This document shows, piece after piece, positions 24,039-30,730 of a DNA stretch of 64,000 bases (within the stretch, counting starts at the first letter, position 1; each line of letters opens with the position of its first letter). The DNA is from Bradyrhizobium sp. Gha (GTDB taxonomy: Bacteria > Pseudomonadota > Alphaproteobacteria > Rhizobiales > Xanthobacteraceae): contig NZ_FOQM01000002.1 in assembly GCF_900113735.1 (NCBI RefSeq), forward strand, positions 248,001-312,000, in the 5' to 3' direction. The notes beneath the pieces were generated by a model. The model was not told the DNA's origin. It did no database searches and saw nothing but the letters and a program-made list of their open reading frames with translations. Made by a program: the position numbers and the translations under genes.

Positions 24039-24856
24039 CTAAGCGAGAAACGCCATCGCCCGGTCGAAGATCGACTGACTGACATGGCCGGCGTTCGGTA
24101 CGATCTCAATCTGCCAACCGAAGGCAACTTCGAGCTTCAGCGCCAACTGTTTACAATGCTCATAATGCCATAGGCCTCGAGCTAACCTATGTGGCCCCTG
24201 CACCATAGCTTCCGGATTGCGGGGCAGTCGGCGGCATCGGTCTCAACGTCTGCCTCGCCGAGAAGAACATACACGTTCTGCGCGAGATATCGTCGCAAGT
24301 CATCAGAGCCTAGTCCAATGTTACCCATCCCGTAGGGATAGGCGACCGTCAGGTCAGGCAGCATATAAATTCCGCTATTCGAGATAACCACCTTGCGGAG
24401 CCGCTCAGGAGAACAGAGAGCGGTGCATCGAAGCGCATATTGCGAGCCAGCGGAGTTTCCGTAGAGATCAAACCTCGATGACTGAAATCCTATTGATGCC
24501 TTCGCTGCTTCGAAAACTCTGTCAACGAGCGGATAATTCCACTGGTCGCGGTTATTTGGAGACAGAGTGGGCGATGAAACCACATTCCCGAAGTTAAACC
24601 AAAAAACATCGGGGAAGGCTTCAACATCAAATTCGGGTACCAAGATGATCTTGCCAATATCTTCCGCAGCTTGAACGAAAACAGATCGGAAATCCGTTGC
24701 CGCTCTATCTAATCCGTGAATAGCAATCAATGGGCTTCCATCGGCCGCAACTTTCGCAGGAAGATAATAATGCACGTTCATATGACCGCGCTTGCCAGCC
24801 AGACGATCCCGAACGACAAATGAACCCAACCGGTCGTTTGCGGGCATCTTATCCAT
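24039..24856 (-). pseudogene. Alpha/beta hydrolase broken by a frameshift
   Basis: The first frame (24856 down to a stop at 24182) encodes 224 residues with PLIAIHGLDRAATDFR near residue 42 and the nucleophile elbow G-N-S-A-G near residue 133. After YVLLGEADVETDA it runs into an unrelated tail and stops. Shifting the frame near 24215-24230 restores a sensible C-terminus: NPEAMVQGPHRLARGLWHY and then IEIVPNAGHVSQS, containing the expected catalytic His, to a stop at 24039-24041. The combined length is one base short of a multiple of three, so a single-base deletion explains it. The protein would be about 272 residues. A sequencing error is the alternative. Composition is less GC-rich than the neighbours. 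Confidence 0.75.
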
Positions 24857-25105
24857 GCAATTCCCTCAATGTATTATCCGCTTCCTTCAAACGACTGCAT
24901 CTTATGCTTGCGGACGCGAGTGGGAAGTCCGCTACTGGCCGGCCCGAAGCGGATATTTCGGCGCTGTTTGCACAACGATTAAGCGCGGGGCCGGAGCACG
25001 GCCGGACCATTCCATGAGCGGACGAACCCTGGAAGGTACACGACGGCCGCCCCTTCGAGTTGGGCCAGGCCCGGACGGGAGCGCAACGCGTTTGAGCGTG
25101 AGCGA

Positions 25106-25435
25106 TCAGCCAGTGTTTCTGACCGCCTCAGCCAGAATGGCGTAAAGCTGCCGTTTGCTGAGTTCGTCGGGCTGCGGCCTCTGCCCTGTGTTCCGCGACA
25201 CCTTCTTTGCGACTGGACGGGCGCAGGCTGCCGACGATGCCGGCCTCAGCTTCGGCGGCGGCCTTATGTTCGGTCTTGCTGTAGGCGGCTTGCGGCCGCG
25301 CTTCAGGTGCCTTCGGGTCAGGATGCCGCAGACCGCATTGCGGCTGCACCCGAGACGGCGCGCAATCTCGGCGGCGCTCTGTCCTGCGGACCAGAGTTTA
25401 GTGAGAAGCGCGATGTCTTTCGCATCCCAGCCCAT
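25106..25435 (-). CDS. GcrA-like DNA-binding protein
   Basis: A 109-residue protein whose first 50 residues match the helix-turn-helix of the alphaproteobacterial cell-cycle regulator GcrA: MGWDAKDIALLTKLW, then SAAEIARRLGCSRNAVCGIL and a basic RRHLKRGRK stretch. The remaining 60 residues are rich in Pro, Ala and Arg and lack the sigma-factor-binding C-terminal domain of full-length GcrA, so this is a short GcrA-family paralogue. It has no Shine-Dalgarno sequence; a perfect tataat lies 6 bases upstream of the ATG, so a leaderless transcript is possible. Target genes unknown. Confidence 0.72.
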   Translation of the reverse strand: MGWDAKDIALLTKLWSAGQSAAEIARRLGCSRNAVCGILTRRHLKRGRKPPTARPNIRPPPKLRPASSAACARPVAKKVSRNTGQRPQPDELSKRQLYAILAEAVRNTG

Positions 25436-25441
25436 GGGAGA

Positions 25442-25447
25442 ATTATA
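25442..25447 (-). promoter_or_regulatory. Possible -10 element of a leaderless GcrA-like transcript
   Basis: A consensus tataat on the minus strand ends 6 bases before the ATG of the GcrA-like gene, which would place the transcript start at or next to the A of ATG. No good -35 hexamer is seen at 16-18 bases spacing, and the call rests on position only. Confidence 0.3.
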
Positions 25448-25473
25448 GCGCAGACTGCCGAACGCGCGCCAGT

Positions 25474-25650
25474 CTAGTCTTCGTCCGGCTCGCGCACGAC
25501 CGGCGGTTCATCAGCGTCATCTTCCTCTTCGTCGTCTTCGTCCTCGTCATCTTCATCGGGGTCCCTTGGCGGCATCGCGGTGCCCATGCCCACGAGCGGT
25601 GTCCAGCCGATCGCGGTGACGAAAAATGTTCGGGAGGTGTGTTGCTTCAT
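25474..25650 (-). CDS. Small acidic-tailed protein of unknown function
   Basis: A 58-residue protein. The first half is basic to neutral (MKQHTSRTFFVTAIGWTPLV). The second half is almost entirely Asp/Glu (PRDPDEDDEDEDDEEEDD, then DEPPVVREPDED). The hydrophobic stretch FFVTAIGWTPLVGMGTAM could be a weak signal or a membrane-surface helix. The start at 25650 has agga about 11 bases upstream; longer versions starting further upstream lack support. Not recognised as any family with known function. The acidic tail could bind metal ions or mimic nucleic acid, but that is speculation. Confidence 0.55.
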   Translation of the reverse strand: MKQHTSRTFFVTAIGWTPLVGMGTAMPPRDPDEDDEDEDDEEEDDADEPPVVREPDED

Positions 25651-25803
25651 GGTGTTGCCATTCCTGGAAAAGAACGCGCAGTCGCATATCCTTGGCCGAT
25701 GACATGCAGATGCCCAAGACGCGCGATCGCGCAAACGCGACGGGATCAGGTTGACTGCATCAGCCGCGGGCGGCCCCCGCCACGCAATTGGTGACGTTTG
25801 CAC

Positions 25804-26115
25804 CTACCTTATGCTGGAGGACCCATCGGGCTCTATGTTCACCAGAACTTCGCCGGTGGTAATTTCGGGAACTCCAAGATCGAGGTCATGTAGACTGGCT
25901 TGAACAAACGCCAGTACCTTGTCGTTCGCTGCATTGGCGCTTTCGCGGTCGTCAAATATCATCACGGCGATACCGACACCGTCGCCCGCATCCAGCACAT
26001 AGTAGGATCTGAATCCCGGCGATTGCCTCAGGATCTGGCCGACCCCACTCCTGGCGCGGCGAGCGGCGTCCGCTACCGAACGAACCTTGGTGTACTTGCG
26101 GATGAGCATGTACAT
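25804..26115 (-). CDS. Dimeric alpha-beta barrel (ABM-like) protein
   Basis: A 103-residue cytosolic protein with the pattern of the antibiotic-biosynthesis-monooxygenase/dimeric ferredoxin-like fold: a first strand MLIRKYTKV, a helix VADAARRARSGVGQILR, PGFRSYYVLDAG, then VGIAVMIFDDRESANAANDKVLAFV. Many stand-alone members have no proven enzyme activity. The upstream region lacks a clear ribosome site, and the in-frame ATG two codons downstream is an equally possible start. Neighbours (acidic mini-protein, dodecin) are all small orphan genes on the same strand with gaps of 150 bases or more, so no operon is claimed. Confidence 0.65.
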   Translation of the reverse strand: MYMLIRKYTKVRSVADAARRARSGVGQILRQSPGFRSYYVLDAGDGVGIAVMIFDDRESANAANDKVLAFVQASLHDLDLGVPEITTGEVLVNIEPDGSSSIR

Positions 26116-26279
26116 GAGGTCGCCACGCTGCCAAACGCCCCTCGCATCAAAGCATATCGGTCCCCGTCAGGCTAGGGGCCTACTTCCGAGCTGTCAGACC
26201 GCCCAGTCGGGCGAACCGCGCAACGCGCCCGTTTCCAATGAGCTATCTTCGCCCACAAGCGCAGGCGAGGTGCGGAGGC

Positions 26280-26495
26280 CTAGGAGCCCTCGAACTTGAA
26301 CGATACGTTGAGCTTGGCGCGATAAGCCTCAACTTTTCCCTTCTCATCAAGTTGCATGTCGAGCTTGATGACCTCTGCAATGCGAAGATCGCGGAGAGAT
26401 TTTGCAGCTTGCTCGACCGCATTGGCGGCCGCTTTCTCCCACGAGTCACTGCTGGTACCGACCAGTTCTATGACCTTGTAGACGCTATCAGGCAT
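26280..26495 (-). CDS. Dodecin family flavin-binding protein
   Basis: A 71-residue protein matching the dodecin family, small subunits that assemble into a hollow dodecamer storing or buffering flavins. Diagnostic segments are MPDSVYKVIELVGTSSDSWEKAAANAVEQAA, then LRIAEVIKLDMQLD and the C-terminal YRAKLNVSFKF strand. The aromatic residue that stacks on flavin is the Trp of DSWE. The start at 26495 follows an excellent ggagaggagg ribosome site, so upstream in-frame codons are not used. Single gene, no operon. Confidence 0.9.
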   Translation of the reverse strand: MPDSVYKVIELVGTSSDSWEKAAANAVEQAAKSLRDLRIAEVIKLDMQLDEKGKVEAYRAKLNVSFKFEGS

Positions 26496-26873
26496 GTCAT
26501 CCTCCTCTCCGGCATGACCCAGGTAATCTAGCATCAGGATCTCGACGCCGATACCGTTTCGCGAATGCCCCCCGAACCGGGAGGAGACAACTGCATTTGG
26601 CGGCGGGCGCTCTTGGCCCGAGCTAAAAGGGTCCGACTGGCTGTCGCTTTGCTGTTGAGCTGTCCTCAGTCCCAATCGTCCTGATGCTGGCCTTCGGGCC
26701 GCAGAGTCAGACAGCACGAGGATGCCCGCTTGTGACCCGGATCGTACGCCGGATCTCGTGTTGCGGCAAAGCCGTAGACACCGCTGCCCATGGAATGCTC
26801 TTCATTCAAACTTAGACGGAGCAGTCGTTGACGTTCTGCAGCGCAGAGGCGTCTACCTCTTGGGGCCCTTACG

Positions 26874-26913
26874 TTGGCCACAGCGGCCTCAATGTCGCCT
26901 TGCGACAGCAAAG
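26874..26913. repeat. 40-bp dispersed repeat, copy A
   Basis: Begins ttggccacagcggcctcaat; 36 of 40 bases match a second copy at 41734-41773. Read on the minus strand, both copies encode nearly the same peptide (LLSQGDIEAAVAN here, LLSEGYIEAAVAN there), so the repeat may be a relic of a coding sequence. An 81-codon frame on the minus strand (26666-26911) continues from it, but it has only a TTG start and no recognisable features and is not annotated as a gene. Confidence 0.6.
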
Positions 26914-26955
26914 GGGCCGGCGCGAACCGGCCCGATCACCGTCGCCGTGAGCCGC

Positions 26956-27048
26956 AGTCATTCCAGACGCGCGCGTAGCGCGAACCCGGAATCCAGGGAT
27001 TTTGGCGCGAGATTGGGTGTTCGCGCGCGATGCGCTGCCCGGAACGAC
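26956..27048. repeat. Degenerate REP-type palindrome
   Basis: Starts agtcattcc and ends ggaacgac, with inner aacccggaatcc. It is the same architecture as the element at 11904-11987, but with an altered middle containing gcgcgcgtagcgcg and tcgcgcgcgatgcgc. It lies between the dodecin area and the secreted protein gene. Confidence 0.6.
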
Positions 27049-27075
27049 GGGAATACGAAGTCGTGCGCACTCAAA

Positions 27076-27444
27076 TCAGTGTCCGGGTATGATGCCGGTT
27101 TTTGCGTTGCCCAAATCCTGAACAGCTTTGTTCATTGTACCGTCGTTGACAAAGCCACTGGCCGCCGATGATGGGCCAGAATTTTTCCGTTCGTTAGGGG
27201 TATTGCCGAGCCGACTTCCTGTCGTTCCGTGACTGAGGGCGTTGCTCGTGTTTGGTCCTGGCGACCCCCCGGTCCCGTTTACCGATCCAGGAGCAGACAT
27301 TGACCCAGCAGCCGTGCTGCCCGAGCCAGCCCCCGCTGCCGAACCGGCAGCACCGCCCGCACCGGCGCCACCGCTGCTTTGTGCATAGGCGAGGGTGCTA
27401 AATGCGCTGAAGTATAGTGCGACCAGTCCAACCCGAACTCTCAT
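27076..27444 (-). CDS. Secreted Gly/Ala/Ser-rich low-complexity protein
   Basis: 122 residues. Residues 1-22 form a good Sec signal peptide (MRVRVGLVALYFSAFSTLAYAQ). The mature protein starts with a low-complexity SSGGAGAGGAAGSAAGAG tract, then an Asn/Gly/Ser-rich middle and a more ordered GFVNDGTMNKAVQDLGNAKTG end. I do not recognise a functional family, and the composition suggests an unstructured periplasmic or surface protein. It is divergent from the cytochrome c peroxidase gene, sharing a 197-base upstream region. Confidence 0.6.
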   Translation of the reverse strand: MRVRVGLVALYFSAFSTLAYAQSSGGAGAGGAAGSAAGAGSGSTAAGSMSAPGSVNGTGGSPGPNTSNALSHGTTGSRLGNTPNERKNSGPSSAASGFVNDGTMNKAVQDLGNAKTGIIPGH

Positions 27445-27641
27445 GGTGAGACCTTGCTTGTGCTAAGCTGACAAGTGCGGGGGGTCGCAGCAGTTCCAAA
27501 GCGCAGGCCGATGTGCGTCCAATCCGGCCTTAACCGGACAAAAGTGCAGGCCGTTGCTTAGCCTCGCGACGCTAACCGGCCATTAAGGCTTCCTTGACCA
27601 ACTTGTTCATATAATGAGCGGCAATTTTCCTGAGGAAGCCG

Positions 27642-28640
27642 ATGAAAGTCTGGGTCAGCCTGGCTTTGCTTGCGGCGTTCGTACCGCTGGGGCAGCGCTT
27701 TGGCGCGACGGCAGCGGAGATATCAAGCGAAGCTGCGGAGATCCGCGCCAGCTACCGTCGGGCGGTGGCGATTCCCTTTCCCGATGGCAATCCTTACTCG
27801 GCGCAAAAAGCGGCTCTTGGGAAGATGTTGTTCTTCGATCCGCTGCTGTCGAGGTCTCGTACCGTGTCATGCGCGACTTGCCACAATCCCTCGCTGTCTT
27901 GGGGGGATGGCCTCGCGCGCGCAGTTGGGGAGGACCCGAAAGGCCTGCCGCTTCGCGCACCCACTCTGATCGATGTGGCGTTCACCGAGCCGCTGGGTTG
28001 GGACGGAAAGTTCAAGGATCTCGAAGCCGTCACGTTTGGTCCGATCACGGGGCGAGCCAACATGAATCTGACCGAATCGGAGCTGATCGACCGGCTCTCT
28101 GCCACGACGGGCTATGCAGATGCGTTCGCGAGTGCGTACGGCGATCGTGCAATCACGCGTTCCAGGATCGAGGCTGCCTTGGCGACCTTTCAACGTACTA
28201 TCGTCGCCGGCGAGTCCCCGTTTGATCGCTGGATCATGGGCGACGAAATCGCGATTAGCGCCGGGGCCAAGCGTGGGTTTGAGATATTCAACGGCAAAGC
28301 GCGTTGCGCAAACTGCCACAGCGGGCCGTCTTTTACCGATGGATCGTTTCAGGATATCGGCACAGCGAGAGATAGTGATGTTGGCCGCGGCCGGCTATTT
28401 CCGAGCTCGCAAAAGCTGCGATATGCGTTCAAGACGCCGACTTTGCGCAATGTCGCGCAGCGTGCGCCGTACATGCATGACGGATCTATCGCGACGCTCG
28501 AAGAAGTCATCGAACTGTATGACCGCGGTGGCATTGACCGTCCAAGCAGATCGCCCTCGATCACGCCTTTGTTTCTAACGACGAGCGAAAAGGCGGACCT
28601 GCTCGCCTTTCTTCAGACGCTTACTGCGGCGCCCCATTGA
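27642..28640 (+). CDS. Di-haem cytochrome c peroxidase/MauG family protein
   Basis: Periplasmic di-haem enzyme of 332 residues with a signal peptide (residues 1-25, ending ATAAE). Two haem-binding motifs are visible: C77-A-T-C80-H81 and C222-A-N-C225-H226. The surroundings are those of the CcpA/MauG family: LGKMLFFDPLLSRSRTVSCATCH in the first domain and FKTPTLRNVAQRAPYMHDGS in the second. The ribosome site gaggaag precedes the ATG. It may reduce hydrogen peroxide or oxidise a protein partner; no mau genes are present. A small membrane peptide and a cupredoxin gene lie downstream. Confidence 0.9.
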   Translation: MKVWVSLALLAAFVPLGQRFGATAAEISSEAAEIRASYRRAVAIPFPDGNPYSAQKAALGKMLFFDPLLSRSRTVSCATCHNPSLSWGDGLARAVGEDPKGLPLRAPTLIDVAFTEPLGWDGKFKDLEAVTFGPITGRANMNLTESELIDRLSATTGYADAFASAYGDRAITRSRIEAALATFQRTIVAGESPFDRWIMGDEIAISAGAKRGFEIFNGKARCANCHSGPSFTDGSFQDIGTARDSDVGRGRLFPSSQKLRYAFKTPTLRNVAQRAPYMHDGSIATLEEVIELYDRGGIDRPSRSPSITPLFLTTSEKADLLAFLQTLTAAPH

Positions 28641-28696
28641 GTCCTGTGACCGACTTCCGCGCCGAGGGGGCTTCTGATCGCGTTTGCGCGGAGGGC

Positions 28697-28858
28697 TCAG
28701 TAAAGGTGCGGCAGTGCCGATCCTAGTAGGCCAAAGCCGAGGACCAGAACGGCGCCCGTCACGACTTCCAGGGTTTCGCTGCGCACCGCAAGGCGCTTTG
28801 CGCCACGGACAAGCAGCGAGGCTACTGTCGCACGCGCCGGTCCTAGTTCTCTGAACAT
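28697..28858 (-). CDS. 53-residue single-helix membrane peptide
   Basis: A short gene beginning MFRELGPARATVASLLVRGA, with a C-terminal hydrophobic helix (about residues 32-50, VVTGAVLVLGFGLLGSAL). The ATG has a ggag ribosome site 6 bases upstream and the codon use is like that of real genes here. It converges on the di-haem peroxidase, and its back is to a divergent membrane-protein gene. No known family recognised; a helper for the neighbouring redox proteins is conceivable but unproven. Confidence 0.55.
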   Translation of the reverse strand: MFRELGPARATVASLLVRGAKRLAVRSETLEVVTGAVLVLGFGLLGSALPHLY

Positions 28859-29098
28859 GGATTGCTCCATCCCGCCATTTGTCCGGTGCGTTCAGTACGA
28901 CAGCGGAATTGAGGGCTCGTCGTCGAAATCTGTAAAATTTGAAGGGACTTGCGGGACCTCTGGGCTCTGGTCGGCCCGGCTGCGCCTCATTAACCACCAA
29001 ACAACCAGGGGCTGCCACGGAGGCCCCAATGATCAAAATTTATGGTAAGGTGAATAAACCGTTAAAGCTGTCCCCTCCCAAGTGGGCGGATTTTTGAA

Positions 29099-30160
29099 AT
29101 GTTCAGTTCTCAGCGACGAGATGCCCTAGCGGCGTCGCGAGCCGTTTTCTTGCTGTCGAAGTCGGTCGTTGGATTTGCCATCTGGATTCTCGGGACCGGT
29201 GCTGCGAGCGCCCACGTCAAATGGTTCTGCGCATATGATGCCGCCGGCCAGCCGCGAGGCCTCGAGAACGTGCTTTGTCAGGATTTTGAGCTGCTCCTCG
29301 GAGTTGCCCTGCTTTGGTTCTTTTCCGGCTGCGTCGTGGAGCGCACGTTGTTGGGCGAGCTGATGGTCCGCTCCCTTAGCCGCTGCACGGAAGCCCTGCG
29401 GCTGCACACCGAAGTCATGATTCGTGCGGTCTGTGGCTTTTTCTTTATCTCGCTCTGGGCGATCGGCGGTATCATCCTGACTCCCGAGTTGAAAACCACA
29501 TCGCCCGAGGTCGGGATTTTGCAACTCGCCATCGCAGCCGGAATGCTATCGCGCCGCACGCTGCCGCTCTCGGCTGCCGGCGTCGTGGTGTTGTTCGGGC
29601 TGGCTGTGCGCGACTACGGCACATTCCATCTCGCCGATTATCCGATTTTTCTCGGCCTTGCCGGCTATTTGGCTCTCACCGGCTTGCAAAAGAATCTGTT
29701 GGGCATTCCGCCCCTGGACGTCGTGCGTTATGCGACCGCTGTCACCTTGATGTGGGCATCTGTGGAGAAGTGGGCTTATCCGGAGTGGAGCTTTCCGCTC
29801 CTGATCGAACACCCCGGCATCACACTCGGCTTCAATAGTGAGTTCTACATGCGGGCCGCGGGAATGGTCGAATTCACGCTCGCCTTTGCGCTGGCTTGGA
29901 CGCCGTTGGTCCGGCGTGTCGCGGCGGCCATGCTGCTTGGAATGTTTATCAGCGCATGCTTCGAATTCGGCAAGCTGGATGTGATTGGTCACTCGGCGAT
30001 TATTGTCGTTCTCGTCGCAATTCTTTCCGACAATCGGCCGATCGAGTCCGACTATCCTGCTCCGTGGCTCGCTCCTGCCGGACTATGTGCTGCACTGACG
30101 ATTACACTGTTCACGTACTACGTTGGCCACGCCGCGATCTTCAACACTACCATTCTTTAG
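29099..30160 (+). CDS. Polytopic membrane protein (DoxX-like)
   Basis: 353-residue integral membrane protein with about eight to nine hydrophobic helices. After a first helix comes the segment SAHVKWFCAYD, then DFELLLGVALLWFFSG and long hydrophobic segments. The region YATAVTLMWASVEKWAYPEW, followed by FYMRAAGMVEFTLAFALAW, resembles the quinol-oxidase-associated DoxX superfamily. Function unknown. The ATG at 29099 has only a weak upstream ribosome site. It ends 2 bases before the stop of the convergent cupredoxin gene; with the peroxidase and the small membrane peptide this forms a compact redox-associated group. Confidence 0.75.
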   Translation: MFSSQRRDALAASRAVFLLSKSVVGFAIWILGTGAASAHVKWFCAYDAAGQPRGLENVLCQDFELLLGVALLWFFSGCVVERTLLGELMVRSLSRCTEALRLHTEVMIRAVCGFFFISLWAIGGIILTPELKTTSPEVGILQLAIAAGMLSRRTLPLSAAGVVVLFGLAVRDYGTFHLADYPIFLGLAGYLALTGLQKNLLGIPPLDVVRYATAVTLMWASVEKWAYPEWSFPLLIEHPGITLGFNSEFYMRAAGMVEFTLAFALAWTPLVRRVAAAMLLGMFISACFEFGKLDVIGHSAIIVVLVAILSDNRPIESDYPAPWLAPAGLCAALTITLFTYYVGHAAIFNTTIL

Positions 30161-30162
30161 GC

Positions 30163-30519
30163 CTACCTTGTGACGTGCACGCCGAGTTTCATCTTGGGAT
30201 GAATGCCGCACAGCACCATGTAGTCACCGGGCACGGAAAATACGACATCGAATTGGCTGCCCGGCTGCTCATCACCGCTGTCGAAGTTGAAGGTCTCCGA
30301 GCTCAAATAGGCGTGATGCAAGAGCTCGCCGTCGTCGTTAACAAATCGCAAAGTCTCACCACGCTTGATGATGATCTCTCGCGGCCTGAACTCGCGGTCC
30401 CTTTGCGAGATCATGTAGGGATTTGCGCCTAGCGCAACTCCGGTGATGAGTCCGCCAACGATGGCGGCTGTGACCCCGAGACCGAACTTCCCCGCGCGGA
30501 ATGGTACCAGCCTTGCCAT
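30163..30519 (-). CDS. Membrane-anchored or secreted cupredoxin
   Basis: 118-residue type I copper protein. Residues 10-32 form a hydrophobic leader or anchor (LGVTAAIVGGLITGVALGA). The beta-sandwich contains the four expected copper ligands: a His in LLHHAY (68 or 69), then Cys104, His107 and Met110 in LCGIHPKM. This C-x2-H-x2-M spacing fits plastocyanin/amicyanin-like electron carriers. The ATG at 30519 is preferred over a TTG one codon earlier. It may exchange electrons with the di-haem peroxidase two genes away, which is inference from location. Confidence 0.85.
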   Translation of the reverse strand: MARLVPFRAGKFGLGVTAAIVGGLITGVALGANPYMISQRDREFRPREIIIKRGETLRFVNDDGELLHHAYLSSETFNFDSGDEQPGSQFDVVFSVPGDYMVLCGIHPKMKLGVHVTR

Positions 30520-30730
30520 CAATTAAGCCCCGCTGAAAACCTCAAGTTTACCAACAATTCGAACCGGCTCGGATTTCCGGCCGCGCAACTACTCCTATAC
30601 TTATTACAGCTTGATCTTAACGATTTCCGCATCCCTTCCGGTCATTACTAGGGAAATTTGAGGCAGAGGCAGCGAGGCTGCGTCCGCGCGGCGTATTTGC
30701 GATTAGTTGTTTGCAGCGAAAGACACGGCG

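Noticed and set aside
26666..26911. 81-codon minus-strand frame including the LLSQGDIEAAVAN peptide
   Set aside because: TTG start, no ribosome site and no recognisable fold; kept only as part of the repeat observation.
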